64,000 nt of DNA from Caballeronia sp. BR00000012568055 (GCF_029439455.1 NZ_JAQFVG010000301.1:62001-126000); one strand, 5' to 3'; shown: positions 35,791 to 45,013, counted from the first letter of the stretch. A program made the numbers and translations. Notes: generated from the sequence alone by a model not told the origin.

Positions 35791-36951
35791 TTACTGGCTC
35801 AGATACGTGAACGCCCCATTCTTGACGATGCCCATCACGCTGGCGCGCTGATCCAATCCGACGTGATCGCTGGCGCTGGTGTTAACGACGCCGTTCGGCA
35901 CCACCAGTTCATGCGCATGCTCAAGCTCCGAACGCAGCGCAACGCGAAACTCCTTGGTCCCCGGTTTGGCCGTCTTCAGCGCCCGCGCCACTGCATCCTG
36001 CAAACGCGGATACACGCCCGCCGCGTCGCCGGCAAACTGCGTGACCGAACCCTTGCCGTACTGTGATTCGTACGCATCGACGAAAGATAAAGCTGCCTTC
36101 TTCGACGGATGATCCGTCGGCAAGGTCCGCGCCACCACTACCGGCTGCGTCGGAAAGAGCGTGCCTTCGACGTCCTTGCCGCCGAGCTTGATGAACTCCG
36201 GCGTGGCGATGCCGTGAGTCTGATAGATCGCGCCCTTGTAGCCGCGCTCGACCAGCGTGCGCTGCGGCAGCACCGTCGGCGTACCCGCGCCCGCGATCAG
36301 CACCGCATCCGGATGCGCCGACATCAGCTTGAGAACCTGCCCGGTGACGCTCGCATCGGTCCGGTTGAAGCGCTCACTCGCCACCACTTTGATATGCCGC
36401 AGCTCCGCGAACTTGCTGAACTCGTTGAACCAGCTATCGCCGTAACTATCCGCAAAGCCGATGAAACCCACCGTCTTCACGCCGTGATTGGCCATATAAC
36501 GCGTCATGACATCGGCCATGGCGCGGTCGGTCTGCGCCATCTTGAACGCCCACACTTTCTTGCCTTCCTGCGGCTCCACCACCGATGCCGAGCCGATCAG
36601 CGTAATCATCGGTGTCTGATTCTCGGCGACGGGATCGAGCGCGGCCATCGCGGCGGGCGTGATATTCGGACCGACGATCACATCGACATGATCTTCGCTG
36701 ATGAGCTTGCGGATATTGCGCACCGCCGCGCCGGGATCGGAGCCATCGTCGAGAATGATGTATTCGGCGTTCTGCCCGGCGATGGTCTTCGGCCACATCA
36801 GCATCGCGTTCTTGCTGGTGATGCCGATCGCCGCTGCCGGTCCCGTGCTCGACAAATCGATCCCAACCTTCAATTGCGCCTGCGCGCCGACAGCAAAAGC
36901 AGACAAAGCGAGGCCGGCAGCAAGCCGGCGTGTGAGCGTCGACAACTTCAT
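35791..36951 (-). CDS. Branched-chain amino acid-type ABC substrate-binding protein (orphan)
   Basis: 386 residues of periplasmic-binding fold I with a Sec signal peptide (MKLSTLTRRLAAGLALSAFA, cleavage after AQA). Family blocks: DLSSTGPAAAIGI, DDGSDPGAAVRNIRKL, VGPNITPAAMAAL. No permease or ATPase gene adjoins it, unlike the liv operon at 20692, so it may share transporter parts encoded elsewhere or play a sensing role. GGGGA precedes the ATG. Ligand unknown. Confidence 0.9.
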   Translation of the reverse strand: MKLSTLTRRLAAGLALSAFAVGAQAQLKVGIDLSSTGPAAAIGITSKNAMLMWPKTIAGQNAEYIILDDGSDPGAAVRNIRKLISEDHVDVIVGPNITPAAMAALDPVAENQTPMITLIGSASVVEPQEGKKVWAFKMAQTDRAMADVMTRYMANHGVKTVGFIGFADSYGDSWFNEFSKFAELRHIKVVASERFNRTDASVTGQVLKLMSAHPDAVLIAGAGTPTVLPQRTLVERGYKGAIYQTHGIATPEFIKLGGKDVEGTLFPTQPVVVARTLPTDHPSKKAALSFVDAYESQYGKGSVTQFAGDAAGVYPRLQDAVARALKTAKPGTKEFRVALRSELEHAHELVVPNGVVNTSASDHVGLDQRASVMGIVKNGAFTYLSQ

Positions 36952-36970
36952 CGAAAAGATCCCCTGAAAT

Positions 36971-37912
36971 TTATAGTTCGTAGCTTTCGTGATCGCCGGA
37001 CAGCGCCTGTTCGATCAGCTTCCGATTCAGCGACGGCGACAGCAGTTCGACCAGCGTATACACATAGCTGCGCAGATACGCGCCTTGCTTGAGCGCCAGC
37101 CGCGTCACATTCGTGCCGAACAGATGCCCGACCGGCATCGCGCGCAAGTGTCGATCGCGCTCCGGATTGAAGGCGATATCCGCCATGATGCCGACGCCCA
37201 GCCCAAGCTCGACGTAGGTCTTGATGACATCCGCATCGATGGCTTCGAGCACGATATCCGGCGTCAGATTGCGCAGCGCGAACGCGTGATTGATCTTCGT
37301 GCGCCCGGCGAACGCCGCTTCGTACGTGATGAGCGGGTACTGCACGAGATCGTCGAGCGTGAGAAGCTTGCGCTCCAGCAGCGGATGATCGGGCAGCATG
37401 ACGGCGAGGTGCTGCCACTGAAAGCAGGGCAGCGACACCAGTTCCTTATAGTTGGCGATGGCTTCCGTCGCGATGGCGATATCCGCCTGATCGTGAATCA
37501 CCATCTCGGCGACCTGCGTGGGACTGCCTTGCAGGATCGAAAGATGCACCTTCGGAAAGCGCTTCTTGAATTCCGCGATGGCGGAAGGCAGCGAATAGCG
37601 CGCCTGCGTGTGCGTCGCAGCGATGACGAGATTGCCCTGATCCTGCGCCGCGTAATCCTTACCGACGCGCTTCAGGCTTTCGACTTCCTGCAAGATTTTC
37701 TCGACCGACGCGAGGATGATGCGCCCCGGTTCGGTGAGCGAGCGCACGCGCTTGCCGTGCCGCGTAAAGATCTCGACGCCAAGCTCATCTTCCAACTCGA
37801 TGATCGCCTTGGACACGCCCGGCTGCGACGTATACAGCGCCTTCGCAGCCTCCGTGAGATTGAAGTTCTGCCGAACGGCCTCGCGCACGAATCGGAACTG
37901 GTGCAGGTTCAT
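36971..37912 (-). CDS. cysB: LysR-type regulator CysB
   Basis: Activator of sulfate assimilation, responding to acetylserine and sulfide in known relatives. The 313 residues begin MNLHQFRFVREAV with the winged HTH at about 18-45 (LTEAAKALYTSQPGVSKAI) and a C-terminal effector domain including THTQARYSLP, a CysB hallmark. Divergent from the cysI operon, the normal arrangement for a LysR regulator and its target. Confidence 0.93.
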   Translation of the reverse strand: MNLHQFRFVREAVRQNFNLTEAAKALYTSQPGVSKAIIELEDELGVEIFTRHGKRVRSLTEPGRIILASVEKILQEVESLKRVGKDYAAQDQGNLVIAATHTQARYSLPSAIAEFKKRFPKVHLSILQGSPTQVAEMVIHDQADIAIATEAIANYKELVSLPCFQWQHLAVMLPDHPLLERKLLTLDDLVQYPLITYEAAFAGRTKINHAFALRNLTPDIVLEAIDADVIKTYVELGLGVGIMADIAFNPERDRHLRAMPVGHLFGTNVTRLALKQGAYLRSYVYTLVELLSPSLNRKLIEQALSGDHESYEL

Positions 37913-38135
37913 ATATTACTCAACCGCATATAAAAGTAATTTTTCAGTCGTTTGCAATATATAGCAGGTTCTTTACTATCAGTCCAATTTTTCCAATATC
38001 CATATCTGTTTTTGTGATTTGCAAATGAGCGAACCGTCTGAACGGCGCGCGCCGCAATGAATCTACGGATATTCGATGGACGAGACGCATCGCGCGGCCA
38101 GGGCGCGGTGTCTAACAAAACTTGGGGCCCCCCAC
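37913..38135. promoter_or_regulatory. cysB/cysI divergent control region
   Basis: This 223-base AT-rich gap must hold both promoters and CysB sites. For cysB a candidate is TTGCAA (37952-37957) and TTATAT (37928-37933), minus strand, 18-base spacing, giving a short leader. CysB sites are too degenerate to place with confidence. Confidence 0.45.
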
Positions 38136-39812
38136 ATGTACCAGTACGATCAGATCGACCAACGAATCGTCGACGAACGTGTCGCGCAGTACGCCGACCA
38201 GGTCCGCCGCCGTCTCTCGGGCGAATTGAGCGAAGAAGAATTCCGTCCGCTGCGCCTGCAAAACGGTCTCTATATGCAGCGTCATGCGTACATGCACCGC
38301 ATCGCGATTCCGTACGGCAATCTGCGCAGCGATCAGATGCGCGTGCTGGCGACCATCGCGCGTGAGCACGATCGCGGTTACGGGCACTTCTCGACGCGTA
38401 CCAACATTCAGTTCAACTGGATCGAACTGGAAGACACGCCGGAAATTCTGCGCAAGCTGGCAAGCGTGCAGATGCACGGCATCCAGACTTCGGGCAACTG
38501 CATCCGCAATATCACGGCGGATCAGTTCGCGGGCGTTGCACCGGACGAGGAAATCGATCCGCGTCCGTGGGCGGAAATCATGCGCCAGTGGTCCACGTTT
38601 CACCCCGAATTCGCATGGCTGCCGCGCAAGTTCAAGATCGCGGTGTGCGGATCGGCGGAAGATCGCGCGGCGGTGCAGATTCACGATCTGGGCGTGTACT
38701 TCAAGAAGAACGCGCAGGGCGAAGTCGTCGCGGATATTCTCGCGGGCGGCGGGCTCGGCCGTACGCCGATCATCGGCGCGATTATCAAGCAGGATTTGCC
38801 GTGGCAGCATTTGCTGACCTACTGCGAAGCCGTGCTGCGTGTGTATAACCGCTACGGCCGTCGCGACAACATCTATAAGGCGCGGATCAAGATTCTCGTG
38901 AAGGCGCTGTCGCCGGAGAAGTTCTCGAAGCAAGTCGAAGAGGAATGGCTGCATCTGAAGGACGGTCCTTCGACGCTCACGCAGGAAGAAGTGGATCGCG
39001 TGTCGCAGTTCTTCGCGCCGCCGGTCTACGAAAAGCTCGCGGATACCGATGCCTCGTATGAAAAGCATCTGATCGATAGCAAGCCTTTCGCGCGCTGGGT
39101 CGAACGCAACGTGCGTCCGCACAAGGTGCCGGGCTATGCGGCGGTCACGCTGTCGCTGAAGCCGACCGGCATTGCACCGGGCGATGCCACCGACAAGCAG
39201 ATGAACGACGTCGCCGACATTGCCGATGAGTTCTCGCTCGGCGAAATCCGCGTCTCACACGAACAGAATCTGATTCTCGCCAACGTGAAGAAGCGCGATC
39301 TGTTCGCCGTGTGGGAACGCGCGAAGGCAACGGGTTTTGCGGCATCGAATATCGGCTTGTTGACGGACATCATTTCGTGCCCGGGCGGCGATTTCTGCTC
39401 GCTGGCGAACGCGAAGTCGATCCCGATCGCGCAGGCCATTCAGGAGCGCTTCAACGACGCCGACTATGTCTACGATCTCGGCGATCTGTCGCTCAACATC
39501 TCGGGCTGCATGAACGCGTGCGGTCATCACCACGTCGGCAATATCGGCGTGCTGGGTGTCGATAAGGACGGCTCGGAGTGGTATCAGGTGACGCTGGGCG
39601 GCGAGCAAAGCTCGGGTGCCGATGGCGCGCGTCTGGGCAAGGTGATCGGACCGTCGTTCTCGGCGAACGAAATGCCGGACGTGGTGACGAGCGTGATCGA
39701 TACCTTTGTCGAACATCGCGCGGAAGGCGAGCGTTTCATCGAAACGTTCAATCGCGTCGGCATGACGCCGTTCAAGGAGCGCGTGTACGCATCGCGCCAG
39801 GCCCACGCTTGA
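38136..39812 (+). CDS. cysI: Assimilatory sulfite reductase hemoprotein
   Basis: Reduces sulfite to sulfide by six electrons on a coupled siroheme-[4Fe-4S] centre. The 558 residues have duplicated ferredoxin-like halves, the NCIRNITADQFAG block, and the cluster cysteines in SCPGGDFCSLANAK (C-x5-C) and SGCMNACGHHH (C-x3-C). Start at the ATG at 38136 (MYQYDQIDQR); the in-frame ATG at 38076 adds 20 unconserved residues. First gene of the CysB-linked operon. No cysJ flavoprotein follows; DUF934 takes that place. Confidence 0.94.
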   Translation: MYQYDQIDQRIVDERVAQYADQVRRRLSGELSEEEFRPLRLQNGLYMQRHAYMHRIAIPYGNLRSDQMRVLATIAREHDRGYGHFSTRTNIQFNWIELEDTPEILRKLASVQMHGIQTSGNCIRNITADQFAGVAPDEEIDPRPWAEIMRQWSTFHPEFAWLPRKFKIAVCGSAEDRAAVQIHDLGVYFKKNAQGEVVADILAGGGLGRTPIIGAIIKQDLPWQHLLTYCEAVLRVYNRYGRRDNIYKARIKILVKALSPEKFSKQVEEEWLHLKDGPSTLTQEEVDRVSQFFAPPVYEKLADTDASYEKHLIDSKPFARWVERNVRPHKVPGYAAVTLSLKPTGIAPGDATDKQMNDVADIADEFSLGEIRVSHEQNLILANVKKRDLFAVWERAKATGFAASNIGLLTDIISCPGGDFCSLANAKSIPIAQAIQERFNDADYVYDLGDLSLNISGCMNACGHHHVGNIGVLGVDKDGSEWYQVTLGGEQSSGADGARLGKVIGPSFSANEMPDVVTSVIDTFVEHRAEGERFIETFNRVGMTPFKERVYASRQAHA

Positions 39813-39822
39813 GGATTTGCAG

Positions 39823-40362
39823 ATGACGTTGATTATCAAAAACCGCGCAGTCGTCGAAGACAGCTTCGTTGTGATCCGTGCCGCCGAAGACGGCGTGCTG
39901 CCCGCAGTCGATGCCTTGCCCGCTGACAAGATCATCGTGCCGTTCGCGCTGTGGAAAGAGCACAAGAGCGCGTTGGTTGCATCGCGTTCGAAGGAAGATT
40001 TGGGCGTGTGGCTCGCACCCGACGATGAACCCGCCGATATCGTGCCGGATTTCGGCAACGTGTCCGTGATCGCCGTCGATTTCCCGGTGTTCCGCGATGG
40101 CCGCGGCTTCTCCATCGGCCGATTGCTGCGTGAGCGTTACGACTGGACGGGCGAATTGCGCGCCATCGGCGATGTGCTGCGCGATCAGGTGTTCTTCCAC
40201 TATCGCTGCGGCTTCGATGCCTTCGCCGTGCGCGCCGACAAGGACATCAACGACGCGCTGAACGCCTTCACCGAGTTCAGCGAGCTGTATCAAGGCGCGA
40301 ACGATAACCCGGAACCGCTGTTCCGCCGCCGTGCAGCGGTGAACGCGGCACTCGGAGCGTAA
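39823..40362 (+). CDS. DUF934 family protein of the sulfate operon
   Basis: 179 residues of the DUF934 family (my recognition; begins MTLIIKNRAVVED, with VDFPVFRDGRGFSIGRLLRERYDW mid-way in the conserved core). It sits between cysI and cysH in many proteobacteria lacking CysJ and is thought to assist sulfite reductase; the biochemical role is unproven. GAGGA lies seven bases before the ATG at 39823, preferred over a TTG six bases earlier. No cofactor motif is visible. Confidence 0.85.
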   Translation: MTLIIKNRAVVEDSFVVIRAAEDGVLPAVDALPADKIIVPFALWKEHKSALVASRSKEDLGVWLAPDDEPADIVPDFGNVSVIAVDFPVFRDGRGFSIGRLLRERYDWTGELRAIGDVLRDQVFFHYRCGFDAFAVRADKDINDALNAFTEFSELYQGANDNPEPLFRRRAAVNAALGA

Positions 40363-40365
40363 TAG

Positions 40366-41088
40366 ATGACTTCCGACTTGCAAGCCAAGGTTGAACGCCT
40401 CGATGCGCTGCTCGATTCGATTGCAGCGCGCCACGAGAACGTCAAGCTAGCCAGCAGCCTCGCCGCCGAAGATATGGTGCTTACGCACGCCATTCTGTCG
40501 CGCGGTGTGAAGATCGGCATTTTTTCGCTGAACACGGGCCGTCTGCATGCCGAAACGCTCGGCATGCTCGATACCGTCAAAGCGCGCTATGGCTACGACA
40601 TCGAGCAATTCCATCCGCAGCAAGATGCCGTCGATGCCTACGTGCGCGATCACGGCCTCAACGCGTTCTACGAAAGCATTGATTTGCGCAAAAGCTGCTG
40701 CCATATCCGCAAGGTCGAACCGCTGAACCGCGCGCTGTCGGAGGTATCGGCGTGGGTGACGGGGCAGCGTCGCGAGCAGTCGGTGACGCGTGCGGAATTG
40801 CACGAGGAAGAGCAGGACGAAGGACGCGGCATCGTCAAGTTCAACCCGCTCGCGGACTGGACTGAAAGCGACGTGTGGGATTACCTGAAGCAGTTCGATG
40901 TGCCGGTGAATCCGCTGCATGCGCGCGGTTATCCGAGCATCGGCTGCGAGCCGTGCACGCGCGCCGTGCGCCCTGGCGAAGATAGCCGCGCGGGCCGCTG
41001 GTGGTGGGAATCGCGCGATACGAAGGAATGCGGTCTGCACATCACGAATATCAAGGTCGTCGAAGAAGCGCCAAGCTCAGCGATCTGA
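40366..41088 (+). CDS. cysH: Adenylyl-sulfate (APS) reductase
   Basis: Reduces APS to sulfite and AMP with thioredoxin. The 240 residues have the PP-loop-like SLAAEDMVLTH (31-41), four cluster cysteines C111, C112, C194 and C197 binding [4Fe-4S], and the catalytic C222 in ECGLH. The cluster marks it as APS-specific rather than the PAPS-using E. coli type, in keeping with the absence of a cysC kinase in the operon. Starts four bases after the DUF934 stop. Confidence 0.95.
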   Translation: MTSDLQAKVERLDALLDSIAARHENVKLASSLAAEDMVLTHAILSRGVKIGIFSLNTGRLHAETLGMLDTVKARYGYDIEQFHPQQDAVDAYVRDHGLNAFYESIDLRKSCCHIRKVEPLNRALSEVSAWVTGQRREQSVTRAELHEEEQDEGRGIVKFNPLADWTESDVWDYLKQFDVPVNPLHARGYPSIGCEPCTRAVRPGEDSRAGRWWWESRDTKECGLHITNIKVVEEAPSSAI

Positions 41089-41164
41089 ACGCAACACACC
41101 CTGTCATTGAACGCATCGTCAACTTGGAAACTGCATGACGCTGCATAAAAAAGGATCGACGAAT

Positions 41165-42127
41165 ATGAGCACCACGCTCGACTCCAACGTCACCGCCCCG
41201 ATCGTCAATCAGGCGAACCGGATGGACCATCTCGACTGGCTCGAAGCCGAGTCGATCCATATCATCCGTGAGCTTGCCGCTGAATGCAGCAAGCCCGCGC
41301 TGCTGTTTTCGGGCGGCAAGGATTCGGTCGTCGTGCTGCATCTGGCGCTCAAGGCGTTCGGTCTGGGCGCGGGCCGCAAGACGCAACTGCCGTTTCCGCT
41401 CGTGCATATCGACACGGGTCACAATTTTCAGGAAGTGATCGATTTCCGCGATCGCCGCGCGGCCGAGATCGGCGCGGAACTGGTGATCGGTCATGTGGAA
41501 GATTCGATCAAAAAGGGCACAGTGCGTCTGCGTCGCGAAACGGATTCGCGCAATGCCGCGCAGGCCGTGACGCTGCTGGAAACCATCGAGCAATACGGCT
41601 ATACGGCGATGATCGGCGGCGCGCGCCGCGACGAAGAAAAGGCGCGTGCGAAAGAGCGCATCTTCTCGTTCCGCGATGAATTCGGTCAGTGGGATCCGAA
41701 GGCGCAGCGCCCGGAATTGTGGAGCATCTATAACGCGCGTCTGCACAACGGCGAACATCTGCGCGTGTTCCCGATTTCGAACTGGACCGAACTCGATGTG
41801 TGGCAATACATCGCCCGTGAAAAGCTCGAACTGCCGAACATCTACTACGCGCATGATCGTGAAATCGTGCGTCGCAATGGTCTGCTGGTGCCGGTCACGC
41901 CGCTGACGCCGGTGCGCGATGGCGAAACGTCGGAGATCGCGCAGGTCCGTTTCCGCACGGTCGGCGATATCAGTTGCACCTGCCCCGTTGCCAGCGATGC
42001 CGATGACGTCGAGAAAATCATCGCCGAGACGGCGGTGACGGAAATCACGGAACGCGGCGCGACGCGTATGGACGATCAGGCCTCGGAAGCCGCGATGGAA
42101 CAGCGCAAGAAGCAAGGTTATTTCTAA
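41165..42127 (+). CDS. cysD: Sulfate adenylyltransferase subunit 2
   Basis: Catalytic subunit of ATP sulfurylase, forming APS from ATP and sulfate. 320 residues with the PP-loop FSGGKDSVVVLHLAL near 44-58 and the C-terminal ISCTCPVASDADDVEKII. Start at 41165 (MSTTLDS), with AAGGA ten bases upstream; an in-frame ATG at 41135 is possible. Works with CysN, encoded next. Confidence 0.96.
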   Translation: MSTTLDSNVTAPIVNQANRMDHLDWLEAESIHIIRELAAECSKPALLFSGGKDSVVVLHLALKAFGLGAGRKTQLPFPLVHIDTGHNFQEVIDFRDRRAAEIGAELVIGHVEDSIKKGTVRLRRETDSRNAAQAVTLLETIEQYGYTAMIGGARRDEEKARAKERIFSFRDEFGQWDPKAQRPELWSIYNARLHNGEHLRVFPISNWTELDVWQYIAREKLELPNIYYAHDREIVRRNGLLVPVTPLTPVRDGETSEIAQVRFRTVGDISCTCPVASDADDVEKIIAETAVTEITERGATRMDDQASEAAMEQRKKQGYF

Positions 42128-42151
42128 GCCACGCCCAAGGAAACGAGAGAA

Positions 42152-43465
42152 ATGAGCATCTATCAAGCTGAAGACCTGGGCGTGTTGCGCTTCATCACCG
42201 CGGGTTCCGTCGATGACGGCAAGAGCACGCTGATCGGCCGTTTGCTGTATGACAGCAAGGCGGTGTTGTCGGACCAGTTGTCCGCGATTTCGCGCGCCAA
42301 GAACAAGCGCACCGTCGGCGATGAAATCGATCTGTCGCTGCTGACGGATGGTCTCGAAGCCGAACGCGAGCAAGGCATTACGATCGACGTCGCGTATCGC
42401 TATTTCGCCACGGCGAAGCGCAAGTTCATCATCGCCGATACGCCGGGCCACGAGCAGTACACGCGCAACATGGTGACGGGCGCATCGACGGCGCATGCCG
42501 CGATCATTCTCGTCGATGCCACGCGCGTCACGTTCGAAAATGGCGAAGCGCAATTGCTGCCGCAGACCAAGCGCCATAGCGCGATCGTCAAATTGCTCGG
42601 CTTGCAGCACGCGATCGTCGCTATCAACAAGATGGATCTGGTCGAATACAGCGAAGCGCGCTTCAACGAGATTCGCGATGCGTATGTCGCGCTGGCGCGT
42701 CAGCTCGGTCTGAACGATGTGCGCTTCGTGCCGGTATCGGCGCTGAAGGGCGACAATATCGTCAGCGCCAGCGAGCGCATGCCGTGGTACGCGGGCGAAC
42801 CGCTGCTCGATCTGCTGGAATCGCTGCCGGTCGCGCAGCCGAACGATCAGGCGCTGCGTTTCCCGGTGCAATGGGTCGCGCGTCAGGACGGCTCACAAGC
42901 CGACGATTTTCGCGGCTACATGGGCCGTGTCGAAGCCGGCGAAGTGCGCGTCGGCGATGCGCTGACCGTGCTGCCCGCTGGCCGTGCCGCGACGGTGGCC
43001 GAAATTATCGCGCCGGTGCCGGGTGGCGTCGCGCCGGTGGATCGCGCATTCGCGGGGCAGACGGTGACCATTCGCCTGACCGAAGACGTGGATGTATCGC
43101 GTGGGGACACGTTCGTGCCGGCATCGCAAAAGGTCGAGCCCGCCAAGAAGCTCGAAGCCGATCTGTGCTGGTTCGATGAAGAACCGTTGTCGCCGCAGCG
43201 CAAGTATCTGCTGAAGCAGACGACGAACACGGTGTTCGCGCGCATCGGCGCGGTCAAGCAAGTGCTCGATGTGCACACGCTGTCGCATTCGGTGGATCGC
43301 GGCACGCTCGAGATGAACGATATCGGCCGCGTGGCGCTGACGCTGCAAAAGCCGATCGTCGCCGATGAGTACGACACGCACCAGGGCACCGGCGCGTTCG
43401 TGCTGATCGACGAGGCGACGCATCATACGGTTGCTGCGGGTATGATCCGTTCTGTCGCGGCTTAA
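42152..43465 (+). CDS. cysN: Sulfate adenylyltransferase subunit 1 (GTPase)
   Basis: GTPase that drives APS formation. The 437-residue protein has the EF-Tu-like G1 GSVDDGKSTLIG (18-29), G3 DTPGHEQY, G4 NKMDLV and two beta-barrel domains. No C-terminal APS kinase is fused, unlike CysNC proteins, again matching a direct APS reduction route. It follows cysD by 25 bases with an AAGGAAACGAGAG leader. Confidence 0.96.
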   Translation: MSIYQAEDLGVLRFITAGSVDDGKSTLIGRLLYDSKAVLSDQLSAISRAKNKRTVGDEIDLSLLTDGLEAEREQGITIDVAYRYFATAKRKFIIADTPGHEQYTRNMVTGASTAHAAIILVDATRVTFENGEAQLLPQTKRHSAIVKLLGLQHAIVAINKMDLVEYSEARFNEIRDAYVALARQLGLNDVRFVPVSALKGDNIVSASERMPWYAGEPLLDLLESLPVAQPNDQALRFPVQWVARQDGSQADDFRGYMGRVEAGEVRVGDALTVLPAGRAATVAEIIAPVPGGVAPVDRAFAGQTVTIRLTEDVDVSRGDTFVPASQKVEPAKKLEADLCWFDEEPLSPQRKYLLKQTTNTVFARIGAVKQVLDVHTLSHSVDRGTLEMNDIGRVALTLQKPIVADEYDTHQGTGAFVLIDEATHHTVAAGMIRSVAA

Positions 43466-43479
43466 TCGACGGATCGTTT

Positions 43480-44235
43480 ATGGGCAAGGTCTATCTGATC
43501 GGAGCAGGGCCGGGCGCGGCGGATCTCATCACCGTGCGCGGCATGCGTCTGCTCGAGCAGGCCGATGTGGTGCTGCACGACGCGCTCATCGAACCGGCCA
43601 TGCTCGACTACGCGCCGAATGCCAAGAAAATCGCGGTCGGCAAGCGCTACGGACAGCGATCGACGGCGCAGCATTTCATCAACAAGCAAATCGTCGATGC
43701 GGCGCTGGAGCACGGCATCGTGGTGCGCTTGAAGGGCGGCGATCCGATGCTGTTCGGTCGCGCGGATGAAGAGATGCGCGCGCTGGAAGCGGCGGGAATC
43801 GAGTTCGAAGTGGTGCCGGGAATTACGGCGGCGTTGGCGAGTGCGGCTGCGTTGCAGCGGTCTTTGACCTTGCGCGGTGTGTCACGCAGTGTCGCGCTGG
43901 CAACCTACAGCCGCGCTGCCGACAGCGATGAAATTCGCGAGCACGCCAGCGCGGATTCGCTCGTGTTTTACATGGGGCGTGACAGCGCGCCGGAAATCGC
44001 CAAGCAATTGATCGATGCAGGACGCGCGGGTTCGACGCCTGTGGCGATCGTTGAAGCGTGCAGTACGCCGCGTGAGCGCATGCTGACGTTGACGCTGGCT
44101 CAAATGGCCTTGGGCGAAGCGCAGGAATGGCTCGATCCGACGCAGCCGAGTTTGCTGATGATCGGTGAGGCGTTTCGCGAGCGGGTTTCGTCAGTGAAGC
44201 CGAAGGTGCATCTCAAAGGGATGATGGCGGCTTGA
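43480..44235 (+). CDS. cobA: Uroporphyrinogen-III C-methyltransferase
   Basis: Makes precorrin-2 for siroheme (CysI) and cobalamin. 251 residues, single-domain, with the SAM-methyltransferase motifs VYLIGAGPGAADLITVRG near 3-20, VRLKGGDPMLFGR near 83-95 and VVPGITAALA. Not fused to the dehydrogenase/ferrochelatase of CysG, so those steps need other proteins (see cbiX). Last gene of the cys operon, followed by a terminator. Confidence 0.95.
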   Translation: MGKVYLIGAGPGAADLITVRGMRLLEQADVVLHDALIEPAMLDYAPNAKKIAVGKRYGQRSTAQHFINKQIVDAALEHGIVVRLKGGDPMLFGRADEEMRALEAAGIEFEVVPGITAALASAAALQRSLTLRGVSRSVALATYSRAADSDEIREHASADSLVFYMGRDSAPEIAKQLIDAGRAGSTPVAIVEACSTPRERMLTLTLAQMALGEAQEWLDPTQPSLLMIGEAFRERVSSVKPKVHLKGMMAA

Positions 44236-44257
44236 GGGTTTTAGCATTGTTAAATGC

Positions 44258-44290
44258 AAAAAAGCGCATCGGAGTCGATGCGCTTTTTTG
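44258..44290. terminator. Terminator between cobA and vapC
   Basis: GCGCATCG-GAGT-CGATGCGC flanked by A and T runs; closes the cys operon and, in the other direction, the vapBC transcript. Confidence 0.92.
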
Positions 44291-44305
44291 TTTAAAGCCG
44301 CCGTT

Positions 44306-44728
44306 TCAGAACTCGACCGGCTTGATCTTCCTTTTCTTCGAATTCGTAGCGAGCAAGGTATCCAGCGTCGCAATCGATTTTGCTTTGCAGCCGAGTGCGG
44401 TGGCGAGATGCAGCGCATCGCCAGCGCGGAGTCCCGTCGATGCGTCGAGCGTAAGCAGTGCCGCCTGATAAAAAACTGGCGGCTCGATAGGAGTCAGTTG
44501 CAGATCGGCTGCACACATCCGCTCGAACGCACGCCATACGGAAGCCGCTTGTTCCCGCGTAAGCTGACCAGTCCGTTGCTTTATACCCAATGCGCTGGCG
44601 AACTCGGTTACGCACCAGGTGCCGGAGATCAACTCTTCGTCTGTCGATGCATGCCATCGTGCGACCGCTGCCGTCATGGGTTCCGGCGCACAGAGCGCGA
44701 CCAGCACGCTCGTATCGACATAAATCAT
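44306..44728 (-). CDS. vapC: PIN-domain ribonuclease toxin VapC
   Basis: Type II toxin, an RNase whose known relatives cut tRNA or rRNA. The 140 residues start MIYVDTSVLVALC and hold the four PIN acidic residues: D5, E42, D104 (AGDALHLA) and D123 (TLDTLL). The ATG at 44728 shares a base with the antitoxin stop (TGATG), so it is coupled; an in-frame upstream ATG lies inside vapB. Cognate of the adjacent VapB. Confidence 0.93.
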   Translation of the reverse strand: MIYVDTSVLVALCAPEPMTAAVARWHASTDEELISGTWCVTEFASALGIKQRTGQLTREQAASVWRAFERMCAADLQLTPIEPPVFYQAALLTLDASTGLRAGDALHLATALGCKAKSIATLDTLLATNSKKRKIKPVEF

Positions 44729-44973
44729 CAGTAGCGTGCTCCCTGACGGACTTCTTCCATGACCGATTCGCCCATCGGCAGCGCATCGCGCATCGTTGCG
44801 AGCTCGGCAGCGAACGCACGGCGATCCCATTTCGCAGGACGAAGACAAATTCCGCCACCGACAGTCAAGCTGGCGCGCACCTGATCACCTTCTGAAAGTC
44901 CGCTGTGCCGAAGATAGTCCGCCGGGATGCGTACCGCGAGACTATTGCCCCATTTGGAAATGATTAGGTTCAT
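44728..44973 (-). CDS. vapB: AbrB/MazE-type antitoxin VapB
   Basis: 81 residues. The N-terminal swapped-hairpin DNA-binding domain reads MNLIISKWGNSLAVRIPADYL; the C-terminal part (about 48-81) would wrap the toxin. Start at 44973 with GGCGG upstream; the frame continues to 45120 but that part crosses the promoter and operator. It represses its own promoter through the operator at 44986-45007 by inference. Confidence 0.92.
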   Translation of the reverse strand: MNLIISKWGNSLAVRIPADYLRHSGLSEGDQVRASLTVGGGICLRPAKWDRRAFAAELATMRDALPMGESVMEEVRQGARY

Positions 44974-44985
44974 ATTGCCGCCGTC

Positions 44986-45013
44986 GGATATACGTTGATG
45001 TATATCCATTATA
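44986..45013 (-). promoter_or_regulatory. vapBC promoter and operator
   Basis: GGATATAC-GTTGAT-GTATATCC (44986-45007) is a perfect inverted repeat with a 6-base spacer. Directly abutting it is TATAAT on the minus strand (45008-45013). A VapB dimer on the repeat would cover the transcription start. No strong -35 box is visible. Confidence 0.85.

Noticed and set aside
41051-42871. 606-codon minus-strand frame across cysD and cysN
   Set aside because: Antisense shadow of two confident genes.
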